64,000 bases of DNA, taken from assembly GCF_023502235.1 (NCBI RefSeq), contig NZ_JAMFLY010000005.1:62001-126000 (forward strand), in the 5' to 3' direction. Shown here piece by piece: positions 34,291 through 44,192 of the stretch; the first letter of the stretch is position 1, and every line of letters begins with the position of its first letter. The translations under genes and the position numbers were made by a program. The notes under the pieces are model-generated. The model did not search any database and had not been told where the DNA came from. It saw only the letters and a program-made list of their open reading frames with translations. The DNA is from Flagellimonas myxillae (lineage in GTDB: Bacteria > Bacteroidota > Bacteroidia > Flavobacteriales > Flavobacteriaceae).

Positions 34291-36393
34291 TTGAAAATTC
34301 AATTTTACGCACGCTGTTCGTTCTGCTTAACTATTCTCCTCGCTTCCTGTGAAACATCCAAAAAGGATTATGCAAATTGGTCATCCTATTTGGGTGGCCT
34401 GGACCGGAACCATTACACCACCTTATCACAAATCAACAAGGATAATCTGAACGATTTAAGAATTGCCTGGTCCTATTCATCACCAGACAGTGGGCAAATG
34501 CAAATGAACCCCATCGTTATAGACACTATGCTCTATGGGGTCACGGCGGGGCGTAGAGCCATCGCACTACATGCAGGTACGGGCAAGGAACTCTGGCGCT
34601 TTGGGGATTCTATAGAACGACCCAATACCAGCGGAAGAGGAGTGTCCTTTTGGTCCAAAGGCACAGACCAACGTATCTTTTATACCGTGGGGCCTGATTT
34701 ATATGCCTTAAATGCAATGACCGGCAAGCCGATACCCTCCTTTGGGAACCAGGGAAAAATAGATATGCGGTCTGCCATGCCAAGTGCTGCCAAAGATAAA
34801 TTTGTAGCTTCCAATACCCCGGGCACTATTTATAAGGATATTATTGTGATGCCCACTCGTTTAGGAGAAGATGTGGGCGCCGCCCCAGGGGACATCTTAG
34901 CCTTTAATGTGATTACTGGAGCAGTAGCATGGGTTTTTCATACCATTCCCCACCCAGGGGAAGAAGGCTCCGAAACATGGGAAGACGAAAATGCCCATAA
35001 TAGCGACATTATTGGTGCGGCCAACAATTGGTCCGGGATGGCAGTAGATGAAGAAACGGGGATAATTTACATCCCAACAGGCTCCGTCGCTCCGGATTTT
35101 TACGGTGGCCATCGAAAGGGCTCCAACCTTTTTGCGAATTGTTTGTTGGCATTGGACGCTGAAACAGGAGAACGTATTTGGCATTATCAGTTTGTGCACC
35201 ATGATCTTTGGGATCGCGATTTACCGGCCCCTCCCAATCTTATTACAGTAAAACGTCAAGGAAAAAGTGTCAAAGCAGTGGCACAGGTTACCAAACAGGG
35301 GTATGTTTATGTATTTGACCGGGCAACCGGAGAACCCTTGTTCGACATCGAGGAGGTTCCTTTTCCCGCGTCCCAATTGGAAGGTGAAAAAGCATGGCCT
35401 ACCCAGCCCATACCTGTAAAACCCAAACCCTTTGCCCGCTTGTCCAAGGACCTTACCGAAGATGATGTGAGTCCTTATGCCGAAAACAAGGAAGAATTGC
35501 AGGAAATCCTGCGAACCGCAGATAAACGTCAATATGCCCCACCAAACGTGGAGCCTTTACTGCTGTTACCCGGGCTTGATGGGGCAGCGGAATGGGGTGG
35601 AACCGGGGCCGATCCTGATGAGGGAATTATTTACGTAAACTCGAACGAAATGGCTTGGTTGATCCATATGAAAAAGAACGAAGTCCCCGTGGAAAACATG
35701 CCCTTGGGAGAACGGGTTTACACGCAATATTGCGTAGTCTGCCATCAAAAGGACCGGAGCGGTATTGAAGCGAGTGGCTACCCATCCCTCGTGAACCTAA
35801 AAGACTCGAAAACCAAAACCGAAATTTCCGAACTCATTACCAAGGGCAAAGGAATGATGACCGGGTTTCCCCAAATCCCGGAGAATGAAAAAGAGGCCTT
35901 GCTTCAATTTCTTTTTGACGAAGAAAGTACCCTTGCGGATAATGACACATCCAAAACGTATCCCCTTCCTTATAAATTTGGAGGCTATGCCAGGTTTCAG
36001 GACAGCAACGGGCACCCGGCCTTGTCTCCCCCATGGGGAACCATGCATGCCATTGATTTGAATACCGGGAATTTTGTTTGGTCCATTACTTTGGGTGACA
36101 CCCCGGAGCTTAAGAAAGAAGGCTTACCGCCAACAGGGTGTGAAAACTACGGAGGTCCTATAGTTACGGAAAATGGACTGCTTTTTATAGCAGCGACCAA
36201 AGACGGGTATTTTAGGGCTTTTGACAAGAACACTGGGGAGCTTCTTTGGCAATTCAAATTACCGGCGGCAGCCTTTGCCACCCCGGCCACCTATGAAGTT
36301 AATGGCAAACAATATATCGCTCTTGCTTGTGGTGGGGAAAAGTTGGGGACGGAGAAAGGAAATCAGATTATAGCTTTTGCTTTAGGGGAATAA
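34291..36393 (+). CDS. PQQ-dependent dehydrogenase with inserted cytochrome c domain, lipoprotein
   Basis: 700 residues from a TTG at 34291; a stop lies at 34255-34257 and no ATG intervenes. TTG gives a lipoprotein signal ending LLAS-Cys20. PQQ beta-propeller motifs: RIAWSY, IALHAGTGKELWRF, QFVHHDLWDRDLPAPPNL, GGPIVTENGLLFIAATKDGYFRAFDKNTGELLW. A heme c site Cys481-Val-Val-Cys484-His485 sits within a ~90-residue insert between propeller blades. Expected to oxidise an alcohol or sugar in the periplasm and hand electrons to its own heme. No PQQ biosynthesis genes are in view. Confidence 0.9.
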   Translation: MKIQFYARCSFCLTILLASCETSKKDYANWSSYLGGLDRNHYTTLSQINKDNLNDLRIAWSYSSPDSGQMQMNPIVIDTMLYGVTAGRRAIALHAGTGKELWRFGDSIERPNTSGRGVSFWSKGTDQRIFYTVGPDLYALNAMTGKPIPSFGNQGKIDMRSAMPSAAKDKFVASNTPGTIYKDIIVMPTRLGEDVGAAPGDILAFNVITGAVAWVFHTIPHPGEEGSETWEDENAHNSDIIGAANNWSGMAVDEETGIIYIPTGSVAPDFYGGHRKGSNLFANCLLALDAETGERIWHYQFVHHDLWDRDLPAPPNLITVKRQGKSVKAVAQVTKQGYVYVFDRATGEPLFDIEEVPFPASQLEGEKAWPTQPIPVKPKPFARLSKDLTEDDVSPYAENKEELQEILRTADKRQYAPPNVEPLLLLPGLDGAAEWGGTGADPDEGIIYVNSNEMAWLIHMKKNEVPVENMPLGERVYTQYCVVCHQKDRSGIEASGYPSLVNLKDSKTKTEISELITKGKGMMTGFPQIPENEKEALLQFLFDEESTLADNDTSKTYPLPYKFGGYARFQDSNGHPALSPPWGTMHAIDLNTGNFVWSITLGDTPELKKEGLPPTGCENYGGPIVTENGLLFIAATKDGYFRAFDKNTGELLWQFKLPAAAFATPATYEVNGKQYIALACGGEKLGTEKGNQIIAFALGE

Positions 36394-36394
36394 A

Positions 36395-36420
36395 AAAACC
36401 ACGCTGAAGAGCGTGGTTTT
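36395..36420. terminator. Bidirectional terminator between convergent genes
   Basis: Perfect 11-bp stem AAAACCACGCT/AGCGTGGTTTT with GAAG loop; T-run on both strands. It serves the PQQ dehydrogenase gene and hppA. Confidence 0.93.
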
Positions 36421-36444
36421 CTAAACTATTTTGAAAAAGGAAAA

Positions 36445-38844
36445 TTATCCTTTGGACGCTGCGGTATAAGCATCAACCAACTTTTGAACCTCCTCTTTGG
36501 TGGCCCCAACAAATTCCTTTATTTCTTCAGTTTTCTCACCTGCTTTTTCAAAGGTTGAAGTAACTACAGCCTTGAATTCACCTTCAGCAGTATTGCTCAT
36601 TTCAACCTTGATTTGTTTTTCCACAGCAACAGTTTCCTTCATACCCTCTGTAGTGATGGAAATTTTGGTCCCATCTTCTTTTAGCATACTAACCTCGTCG
36701 GCAGGAGCCAAGCTCACCAAACTAGGAGCAATTACCAAAGCAACTACGGACATCAGCTTCAACAAGATGTTCAAAGATGGACCTGAGGTATCCTTAAACG
36801 GATCCCCAACAGTATCTCCAACAACGGCAGCTTTATGGGCATCGGAACCTTTACGACCATCACTTTCAATGGTCTTTTTGGCATTATCCCAAGCACCACC
36901 AGCATTAGACTGGAAAATGGCCATCAATACACCCGCTGTTGTAACACCGGCAAGCAAGCCACCTAGCATCTCAGCACCACCAATAAATCCAACAGCAACC
37001 GGAACAGCAATTGCCAACAGACCTGGTAAAACCATTTCTTTAATGGAAGCTGTAGTGGAAATGGCCACACATTTATCATATTCTGCAACGCCATCAGCAG
37101 CATCAAAAATCTTTCTGTCTTCAGCAGATGCCTTTGAAATATCGGAATCGTACTTACGCATTACTTCCAAAGCGGCTTTCAACTGAGGGATATCCCTAAA
37201 CTGACGACGAACTTCTTCAATCATGGCCATCGCAGCTCTACCCACAGCATTCATGGAAAGTGCAGAAAATACAAATGGAAGCATTCCCCCAATCAATAGA
37301 CCAGCCATGATATCGGGTTGGGAAACGTCAATTGAAGTTACATTTGCCGTTTTCATAAAGGCGGCAAATAAAGCCAAAGCAGTAAGGGCAGCAGACGCAA
37401 TAGCAAAACCTTTACCAATGGCAGCAGTGGTGTTACCTACAGCGTCCAATTTATCGGTACGCTCACGTACTTCTGGGTCTAATTCGGCCATTTCGGCAAT
37501 ACCTCCTGCGTTATCAGAAATTGGTCCGTAAGCATCTACAGCCAATTGGATACCTGTGTTGGCCAACATACCAACGGCAGCAATAGCAATTCCGTAAAGA
37601 CCAGCAAAATGGTGCGAGACCAAAATCGCGGCAGCAATTAAAAGAATAGGAATCATTGTTGACATCATACCAACACCTAATCCTGCAATAATATTTGTGG
37701 CAGCACCAGTTTCGGACTGACGTACAATAGAGTTAACAGGTTTTGTCCCAGTTCCTGTATAATATTCCGTTACCTTACCAACGGCAAGACCAGCTACAAG
37801 ACCAGCAATGGTAGCCCAAAAAACACCCATTGCAGAATATGTGGTTCCTGCTTCTACCCAAGATTCAGGAAGCATTGAATTAATTATGAAATAGGAAGCA
37901 ACCAACATTAATCCAGCTGAACCAAATTCTCCAATATTTAAAGCAGTTTGAGGATTTCCACCATCCTTAACACGGACAAAGAAAGTTCCTAGAATGGACA
38001 TTACAATTCCAACTGCTGCTAATGCCAAAGGAAGGTATACAGCTCCCAATCCATCATAAACCCCAGAAAATTCAGGTAGTGTAGCAAAAACAGCTCCCAA
38101 TACCATGGTACCAATAATAGAACCTACATAAGACTCAAAAAGGTCAGCACCCATACCAGCAACATCCCCTACATTGTCACCAACATTATCCGCAATGGTT
38201 GCGGGGTTCAATGGGTGATCCTCTGGAATACCAGCTTCTACCTTACCAACAAGGTCAGCACCAACGTCTGCAGCTTTGGTGTATATACCTCCACCCACAC
38301 GTGCAAAAAGTGCAATGGAAGAAGCACCCAAAGAGAATCCAGAAAGTACGTTAAGTACCTCACCTAGTTCCCATCCCTGTCCGCTGTAAATCATAAAAAG
38401 TCCACTCAATCCAAGTACACCCAATCCTACAACACCTAGACCCATGACGGCTCCACCAGCAAAGGCTACTTCAAGTGCTTTGCCCAGGGAAGTTCTTGCA
38501 GCATTGGTAGTTCTTACATTGGCTTTTGTAGCGACCTTCATTCCAATAAATCCTGCCAAAGCAGAACAAATGGCACCCACGATAAAGGATACGGCAACCA
38601 TTCCGTTTGACCCTTCCTCGCTACTTCCTTTGAAGTAAAGCAAAATGGCCACTGCGATAACAAAAACACTGAGTATCTTATATTCTGCCTTTAAAAATGA
38701 CATTGCCCCATCGGCAATATTTTTGGCAATCCTTGCCATTTTATCATCTCCAACCTCCTGTTTTGAGACCCATACGTTTTTAATGAATACGTACAACAAG
38801 CCCAAAACACCAAAAGCGGGCAGAAATTTTACGATTAGTTCCAT
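36445..38844 (-). CDS. hppA: Membrane-bound cation-pumping pyrophosphatase
   Basis: 799 residues. Substrate motifs [29 protein letters not shown] and [18 protein letters not shown], with ~16 TM segments. [12 protein letters not shown] has Ala where K+-independent enzymes carry Lys, so the K+-dependent class is likely; H+ or Na+ as pumped ion cannot be fixed by eye. The last ~95 residues are a hydrophilic, Glu/Lys/Thr-rich tail ([13 protein letters not shown]... to the end) absent from well-known homologues. A -7 element TACTTTTG is at 38888-38881. The soluble pyrophosphatase gene is directly upstream. Confidence 0.97.
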   Translation of the reverse strand: MELIVKFLPAFGVLGLLYVFIKNVWVSKQEVGDDKMARIAKNIADGAMSFLKAEYKILSVFVIAVAILLYFKGSSEEGSNGMVAVSFIVGAICSALAGFIGMKVATKANVRTTNAARTSLGKALEVAFAGGAVMGLGVVGLGVLGLSGLFMIYSGQGWELGEVLNVLSGFSLGASSIALFARVGGGIYTKAADVGADLVGKVEAGIPEDHPLNPATIADNVGDNVGDVAGMGADLFESYVGSIIGTMVLGAVFATLPEFSGVYDGLGAVYLPLALAAVGIVMSILGTFFVRVKDGGNPQTALNIGEFGSAGLMLVASYFIINSMLPESWVEAGTTYSAMGVFWATIAGLVAGLAVGKVTEYYTGTGTKPVNSIVRQSETGAATNIIAGLGVGMMSTMIPILLIAAAILVSHHFAGLYGIAIAAVGMLANTGIQLAVDAYGPISDNAGGIAEMAELDPEVRERTDKLDAVGNTTAAIGKGFAIASAALTALALFAAFMKTANVTSIDVSQPDIMAGLLIGGMLPFVFSALSMNAVGRAAMAMIEEVRRQFRDIPQLKAALEVMRKYDSDISKASAEDRKIFDAADGVAEYDKCVAISTTASIKEMVLPGLLAIAVPVAVGFIGGAEMLGGLLAGVTTAGVLMAIFQSNAGGAWDNAKKTIESDGRKGSDAHKAAVVGDTVGDPFKDTSGPSLNILLKLMSVVALVIAPSLVSLAPADEVSMLKEDGTKISITTEGMKETVAVEKQIKVEMSNTAEGEFKAVVTSTFEKAGEKTEEIKEFVGATKEEVQKLVDAYTAASKG

Positions 38845-38903
38845 AATTGTCTAGTTGTTTATAAGTTTTAAAAGTGGCAGCAAAAGTAGTAAAATACACA
38901 CTA

Positions 38904-38939
38904 ATAAAAAAAATGCGCTTTTGGGGTCCAAAAGCGCAT
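38904..38939 (-). terminator. Intrinsic terminator of ppa
   Basis: 12-bp stem ATGCGCTTTTGG/CCAAAAGCGCAT with a three-base loop, followed on the minus strand by eight or nine T. It separates ppa from hppA. Confidence 0.93.
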
Positions 38940-38959
38940 AAATATCTTGCCAACAATGC

Positions 38960-39487
38960 CTAAATCGTAAAGGTGCGTTTCTTCTTGTGTTCGCTTTCCT
39001 CGTATCGCTGCACACATTTGCGATAAATCTCAATGGCTTCATTGACGTCTCCCCATCCGCCGGTGTCCACCTTCTTTTCCTCAAGGTCTTTATACACTTT
39101 AAAGAAGTGTTCAATTTCCTTTTGGCGGTGCGGGTTTATATCGCTGATGTCGTTCTTTTTATTCCAAACGGGATCGCTAATGGGAACACAAATGATTTTC
39201 TCATCAGGACCTTTTTCATCGGTCATATGGAATACCCCTATGGGCTTTACCTCCATGACCACCATGGGATAGGTAGGCTCGGTTCCCAACACCAAAACAT
39301 CCAAAGGATCTTTGTCCAAGGCCAAAGTTTCAGGAACAAAACCGTAGTCCCCAGGATACATCATGGAAGAAAACAAAGTTCTGTCGAATCGGATTTTATG
39401 AAGGGCGAAATCGTACTCATATTTGTTACGACTTCCTTTCGGAATTTCTATTAGCACGTCGAAGGTAACCTCTCCTTTTTTAGCCAT
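38960..39487 (-). CDS. ppa: Soluble inorganic pyrophosphatase (family I)
   Basis: 175 residues, the usual family I length. IEIPKGSRNKYEYD, MMYPGDYGFVPETLALDKDPLDVLVLG (metal-binding Asp cluster) and the ...EEKKVDTGGWG segment are diagnostic. Hydrolyses cytosolic PPi. Placing ppa beside hppA puts two alternative fates of PPi (heat or ion gradient) side by side, although a terminator separates their transcription. Confidence 0.97.
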   Translation of the reverse strand: MAKKGEVTFDVLIEIPKGSRNKYEYDFALHKIRFDRTLFSSMMYPGDYGFVPETLALDKDPLDVLVLGTEPTYPMVVMEVKPIGVFHMTDEKGPDEKIICVPISDPVWNKKNDISDINPHRQKEIEHFFKVYKDLEEKKVDTGGWGDVNEAIEIYRKCVQRYEESEHKKKRTFTI

Positions 39488-39563
39488 CTTGAATCTTTAA
39501 TTTTTTTGCAAAAATAGCCACTAACAACCGATTAGCACTATTATTTCGCTGAGATTATGTTGA

Positions 39564-42059
39564 TTAAAAGTTAAATCCGAAGGTACCTGTTACCCCAAAG
39601 CGTCTTGCATCCGGATTATCAAGGTAGTTGCCCCGAAAATTGAAGTCAATCCTAAAGATTTTGAAGATATTACCCACCCCGAAGGAATACTCCCAATAGA
39701 TTTGGTCCTCGGGTGCCATTAAAGGAATGTTTGCTGGAGCACTCAAGGCCCGGTTTTCATCGGAAAGCTGACCCCAGGCACCTCTAAGGCCCACAATCTC
39801 CCGAAGATTCCAATTTCTTAGTACCGGAATTCTTGAAAAAAGGCGTCCATTAAAATTATGCTCTAAATGCAGGGTGGCATAGGTATCGGTCACGAATTCA
39901 TAAAAATCCAGATTGGGGAAGGTATTGTATAAGGAAAACAAGGTTTGGTTTCCAGGTACCACGCTAAGCAAGCTCAAAGGCACCTCACCAAAGGTTTTTC
40001 CCAGTTCCACACTACTCGTCAACCTTCCAAACCCACCAATTTGCCAAGGCTGTCTGTAGGAGAATTGGATGCGTTCGTAGTCAAAATCGCTTTCCAAAAA
40101 TCCGCTGATTCCCTTGGTATAATTAAACAGGATGGTACTATAATTATCGTTCACCTGCACCGGTTCCACCCCATAGCCGATAATCCTTCTCCCAGGGGTA
40201 TAAATTAGCGTGGTATTGATGTCAAATTGTTTGACTTCGGAAGAAATTCCACCAGCTGCTTCCGGATCTATATAATCCAAGTTAAAATCATTCGGTAAGG
40301 CGGAGCTTAAGGTTCGCATGGAACTACCAAACCGGACCCTAAAATTCTTTAGGGGTTCGAGTTCCACATTAACCGTGGATAGGTCAATATTGGTCAAGCG
40401 GTTATTGTTCCCCACCGTTACCAGGGAAGAGGAAGCGATGCTTCTTCCCAACACATCGTTGGTACTGGTAAGACTCAATCCCAATTGCTCTATGTCTCTT
40501 CGATGGCCTCCGGATAAAATCAATCGTGATTTCCTGTCCAATAAAAACTTGGCAGAAAGTCCATGCTTGAACTTCTTATCGGTAAAACCATAGGCCATAT
40601 ATCCTTCCAATCGCCAAGTGTCGTTTTGCCCAAAATAGGTCCTCGCCCCTGCCCTTAAGCGAGTTCCCTCTGCATCATTGAACCCGAAGGTGCTATAAAT
40701 GTCCCCAATGTCGATGTTCCACTTATCTATTTCCACATAACCCGAACCAAGAATACTTACAATATCGTAGTAGGTTCGGAATTTGGGAACCGTTTTGAGG
40801 GTATCCAAAAGTTTGAAAATCCCGGATTCGTCATCATTCAGTCGTTCTAACCGGGCGTTGCTCCAAAAGGTGCTATCACGTGCAAACACGCGAGGATCGT
40901 AGGGGTCTGATACCGCTTTGTAAAAATCCGCCGGCCTGCTGGTATCAAACTGGTAGTTATCGTAAACAGAGGTACGCTTTCCATAAATCCCCCGAGACTT
41001 TTCCTTTTTGGAGAAGCTGAAATCACTCAGCATATAATCCCGTTTCAATAGAAAAACGGAATCGTTGACCACATCAAATTCCTGTTCAATATAAATCTCC
41101 TTAACCCAATTGATATTGGCACTTTTGGTCACCTGAAGGTTTATTTTTTTGATGGCATAAGTGGTATCAGCTACCCAAAAATCCCCTTTAAAGGTGAGCT
41201 CGTTCTTTCGTCTGGGATAGTAAATGATATTGTAGCACCATTTGTTATCGATATAGGTACTGTCCGACAACACATAATTATAGGTATCCACCCCAGTTTT
41301 GGACAAAGGACTAGTGAAACTCTTGTCAAAAAATTTCAAGTAGTTCTCGTATACATCATAGTCGGAGTACAAATCTTCCACAAATGCCGTAATAGACTGA
41401 TGCCCATCAAAACCCGAGCTTTTATTCCCCATCACATCCTCTTTTTCTTCCCCCAAGAGGTTGTCGCCATATACTTTGGAAAACGTTTCGTTCAAAAACA
41501 TAGGGAGATAGGTTTTCCCTGTAACTTTTGAGGTGTCCAAATTTTCGAACATAAACTCCAGACCTCTAAAAAGTTTACTTTTTATAAGGGCACTATCAAT
41601 GGTATTCAGGTCGAACTCTATTTTCTCGTACTTATCGTACTGATATTGTTTAAACTTGCGCACCCCGTTCTCCCGTTTTTTGGCCCATATTTTCTTTAAG
41701 ATATCGATGGCAGGGTTGTTCTTTTTGGATTGTTTCCCTGTATACACAATCACTTCCTTCAATTGCTCGGTGGATTCCTCCAGCACCACCTGCATATCAT
41801 AATTAACCTTCTGGGCCAATTGTATTACCATGGATTCATAACCAATAAACGACACCTCAACCGAAGAATAGGTGTTGTCCGATTCCAGATAAAAACGGCC
41901 GTTGTCATTCGTAATGGTCCCCTCTGTGGAATTGGGAAAAACGATATTGGCAAAGGCTATAGGTGAACCATCAAAGTCCACCACAATACCACTGACTTTG
42001 GTCTGCGAAAAAAGGGAACAAAAGGATAAAAGAAAAATAGGGACAAGGAATCTTCTCAT
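39564..42059 (-). CDS. DUF5686 / carboxypeptidase-regulatory-like outer-membrane protein
   Basis: 831 residues from ATG 42059 (MRRFLVPIFLLSFCSLFSQ signal peptide). Residues ~20-105 are a CarboxypepD_reg-like domain (VSGIVVDFDGSPIAFANIVFP...VEVSFIGYESM). The remainder is DUF5686: NPAIDILKKIWAKKRENG, YDKYEKIEFDLN, ELTFKGDFWVADTTYAIKKINL, and a C-terminal beta-barrel ending FGVTGTFGFNF. Found in nearly all Bacteroidota; function unknown, expected in the outer membrane. Alone on its transcript as far as can be seen. Confidence 0.9.
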   Translation of the reverse strand: MRRFLVPIFLLSFCSLFSQTKVSGIVVDFDGSPIAFANIVFPNSTEGTITNDNGRFYLESDNTYSSVEVSFIGYESMVIQLAQKVNYDMQVVLEESTEQLKEVIVYTGKQSKKNNPAIDILKKIWAKKRENGVRKFKQYQYDKYEKIEFDLNTIDSALIKSKLFRGLEFMFENLDTSKVTGKTYLPMFLNETFSKVYGDNLLGEEKEDVMGNKSSGFDGHQSITAFVEDLYSDYDVYENYLKFFDKSFTSPLSKTGVDTYNYVLSDSTYIDNKWCYNIIYYPRRKNELTFKGDFWVADTTYAIKKINLQVTKSANINWVKEIYIEQEFDVVNDSVFLLKRDYMLSDFSFSKKEKSRGIYGKRTSVYDNYQFDTSRPADFYKAVSDPYDPRVFARDSTFWSNARLERLNDDESGIFKLLDTLKTVPKFRTYYDIVSILGSGYVEIDKWNIDIGDIYSTFGFNDAEGTRLRAGARTYFGQNDTWRLEGYMAYGFTDKKFKHGLSAKFLLDRKSRLILSGGHRRDIEQLGLSLTSTNDVLGRSIASSSLVTVGNNNRLTNIDLSTVNVELEPLKNFRVRFGSSMRTLSSALPNDFNLDYIDPEAAGGISSEVKQFDINTTLIYTPGRRIIGYGVEPVQVNDNYSTILFNYTKGISGFLESDFDYERIQFSYRQPWQIGGFGRLTSSVELGKTFGEVPLSLLSVVPGNQTLFSLYNTFPNLDFYEFVTDTYATLHLEHNFNGRLFSRIPVLRNWNLREIVGLRGAWGQLSDENRALSAPANIPLMAPEDQIYWEYSFGVGNIFKIFRIDFNFRGNYLDNPDARRFGVTGTFGFNF

Positions 42060-42155
42060 GTTCTGATAAATAGGCACGGGAAAACCCAGATGGTTTTTCA
42101 AAAGTGCTTGATCATTTTGGATTTAAAAGTAATTTCTTATCAAAAACTGTTCCTT

Positions 42156-42200
42156 AAAAAAAGCCTCATCAATCCCGACGGCAGTCGGGAGCGACGAGGC
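42156..42200 (-). terminator. Intrinsic terminator of pdhB
   Basis: Two-part stem: outer GCCTCGTC/GATGAGGC and inner CCCGAC/GTCGGG with TGCC loop, followed by seven T on the minus strand. It begins 26 bases after the pdhB stop. Confidence 0.92.
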
Positions 42201-42226
42201 TAATATACCGTACAAATATATGTAAC

Positions 42227-43204
42227 TTATTTATATAACACTTTCTTAACAGCCTTGATCACGTCCTGGTGATTAGGCAACCATTCGGCCAGTAGAACTG
42301 GAGAGTATGGTGCAGGGGTATCTGCTGTATTGATCTTTACAATAGGGGCATCCAGATAATCGAAGGCCTTATCTTGAACGTGATATGTGATTTCGGTAGC
42401 TACATTGCCAAAAGGCCAAGCTTCTTCCAATACAACCAAGCGATTGGTCTTTTTCACAGAATTGAGGATGGCGTCATGGTCCATGGGACGCACAGTGCGC
42501 AAATCGATAATCTCACAGCTTATGCCTTCTTTTTCCAATTCATCCGCAGCCTTATAAGCCTCTTTGATGATCTTTCCGAAGGAAACAATGGTTACATCGG
42601 TTCCCTCTCTTTTGATGTCTGCAACACCCAACGGGATGGTGTATTCCCCTTCCGGTACTTCCCCCTTATCGCCATACATCTGCTCAGACTCCATAAAAAT
42701 CACGGGATCGTCATCACGGATAGCGGATTTCAACAATCCTTTGGCATCTGCCGGATTGGAAGGCACCACAACTTTTAATCCCGGGCAATTGGCATACCAG
42801 CTTTCAAAAGCCTGGGAATGTGTAGCCGCCAACTGACCTGCAGAAGCCGTTGGCCCCCTAAATACAATTGGACAAGGAAACTGCCCGGCAGACATCTGTC
42901 TGATCTTGGCCGCGTTGTTTATAATTTGATCAATTCCCACCAAGGAGAAATTGAAAGTCATAAATTCTATAATAGGTCGGTTCCCGATCATCGCAGAACC
43001 TACACCTATACCAGCAAAGCCTAATTCAGAAATAGGAGTATCCAGCACCCGATCAGGGCCAAATTCATCCAACATTCCCTTGGAAGCCTTGTAGGCACCG
43101 TTATACTCTGCAACCTCTTCACCCATTAAATAAATGGTATCATCCCTACGCATTTCCTCGGTCATGGCCTCGGCGATGGCTTGCCTAAACTGTAATGTTT
43201 TCAT
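42227..43204 (-). CDS. pdhB: Pyruvate dehydrogenase E1 component beta subunit
   Basis: 325 residues, typical E1-beta length. LMGEEVAEYNGAYKASKGMLDEFGPDRVLDTPISELGFAGIGVG, GPTASAGQLAATHSQAFESWYANCPGLKVVVPS and IDLRTVRPMDHDAIL are family hallmarks. Forms the heterotetramer with E1-alpha (not in the window) and makes acetyl-CoA with E2/E3. It is divergent from etfBA across a 28-bp palindrome; a -7 element TATTTTTG lies on the minus strand at 43255-43248. Confidence 0.95.
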   Translation of the reverse strand: MKTLQFRQAIAEAMTEEMRRDDTIYLMGEEVAEYNGAYKASKGMLDEFGPDRVLDTPISELGFAGIGVGSAMIGNRPIIEFMTFNFSLVGIDQIINNAAKIRQMSAGQFPCPIVFRGPTASAGQLAATHSQAFESWYANCPGLKVVVPSNPADAKGLLKSAIRDDDPVIFMESEQMYGDKGEVPEGEYTIPLGVADIKREGTDVTIVSFGKIIKEAYKAADELEKEGISCEIIDLRTVRPMDHDAILNSVKKTNRLVVLEEAWPFGNVATEITYHVQDKAFDYLDAPIVKINTADTPAPYSPVLLAEWLPNHQDVIKAVKKVLYK

Positions 43205-43303
43205 TAAGTAGTACTAATAAGATTAGTTGTGTGCTTAAAAATGCAAGCAAAAATAGCAAAATCTATACGAAACACAGAAGAAGGAAAAACAAAAAAAAGT
43301 ACA

Positions 43304-43353
43304 AAATTTATTATGCATGCATAATAAATTTATCATTTTTATAGCTATCTTTG
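43304..43353. promoter_or_regulatory. 28-bp perfect palindrome and etfB promoter in the pdhB/etfB divergent region
   Basis: 43304-43331 is a perfect palindrome (half-site AAATTTATTATGCA, its complement following without spacer). The etfB -7 element TATCTTTG is at 43346-43353, so transcription should start near 43360 and the palindrome is centred about 42 bases upstream of it, over the -33 region. This is where a TetR- or similar dimeric regulator would act. It lies about 76 bases upstream of the likely pdhB start and could also affect it. Confidence 0.7.
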
Positions 43354-43375
43354 AAGCGTTAAACATATACAAGAT

Positions 43376-44122
43376 ATGAAGATTTTAGTTTGCATTAGCA
43401 ACGTGCCGGATACGACTTCCAAAATCAATTTTACCGAAGGGGATACTAAGTTCGATACAAACGGGGTTCAATTTGTTATTAATCCCAATGACGAGTTTGG
43501 TTTGACCCGTGCCATGTGGTTCAAGGAAAAACAAGGAGCCGCAGTACATGTAGCCACTGTAGGGGGTGCTCAAACTGAGCCCACTATTAGAAAGGCATTG
43601 GCTATCGGAGCCGATGAGGCTATCAGAATCAATGCAGAACCCACAGATGGTTTCTTCGTGGCCCGCCAGTTGGCAGAAGTGGTCAAAAATGGAGGTTACG
43701 ACCTTATTATCGCAGGACGTGAATCCATCGACTATAACGGAGGCATGGTACCTGGAATTCTGGCCACCCTTCTGGATATGAACTTTGTAAACACTTGTAT
43801 TAGCTTAGAGGTTGATGGAAATTCGGCAACAGCCATACGGGAAATTGATGGTGGAAAAGAAACCATCAGCACCTCGCTTCCACTGGTCATTGGTGGACAA
43901 AAAGGTTTGGTAGCCGAAAGTGATCTTCGTATTCCCAATATGCGCGGCATCATGATGGCCCGGAAAAAGGCTCTGAACGTTGTGGAACCCGTTGATGCAC
44001 CACAACCTACACAAGACCAAAAATTTGAAAAACCAGCCGCCAAAGGCCCTGTAAAGTTGGTGGATGCAGGCAATGTGGGCGAATTGGTCAATCTTTTACA
44101 CACCGAAGCCAAGGTAATCTAA
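43376..44122 (+). CDS. etfB: Electron transfer flavoprotein beta subunit
   Basis: 248 residues. MKILVCISNVPDT, NPNDEFGLTRAMWFKE, ALAIGADEAIRI, AGRESIDYNGGMVPGILA, and IPNMRGIMMARKK match EtfB. With EtfA it forms the FAD/AMP heterodimer that takes electrons from acyl-CoA dehydrogenases and feeds the quinone pool. First gene of an etfBA operon with its own promoter under the 28-bp palindrome. Confidence 0.97.
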   Translation: MKILVCISNVPDTTSKINFTEGDTKFDTNGVQFVINPNDEFGLTRAMWFKEKQGAAVHVATVGGAQTEPTIRKALAIGADEAIRINAEPTDGFFVARQLAEVVKNGGYDLIIAGRESIDYNGGMVPGILATLLDMNFVNTCISLEVDGNSATAIREIDGGKETISTSLPLVIGGQKGLVAESDLRIPNMRGIMMARKKALNVVEPVDAPQPTQDQKFEKPAAKGPVKLVDAGNVGELVNLLHTEAKVI

Positions 44123-44140
44123 TTCTCAAACAACAAATTC

Positions 44141-44170
44141 CAAATTCCAAGGCTTGGTGCTTGGAATTTG
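44141..44170 (+). other. Intercistronic hairpin between etfB and etfA
   Basis: Perfect 11-bp arms CAAATTCCAAG (44141-44151) and CTTGGAATTTG (44160-44170) with an eight-base loop, followed by TGATTTTTAATTTTC. It may be an mRNA-stabilising or partial termination hairpin that adjusts subunit ratio, or a dispersed intergenic repeat. Confidence 0.6.
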
Positions 44171-44192
44171 TGATTTTTAATTTTCAAAAAAC

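Noticed and set aside
36497..37186. 229-codon ORF opposite hppA.
   Set aside because: Antisense shadow of hppA produced by its Gly/Ala-rich codons; the sense frame is unambiguous.
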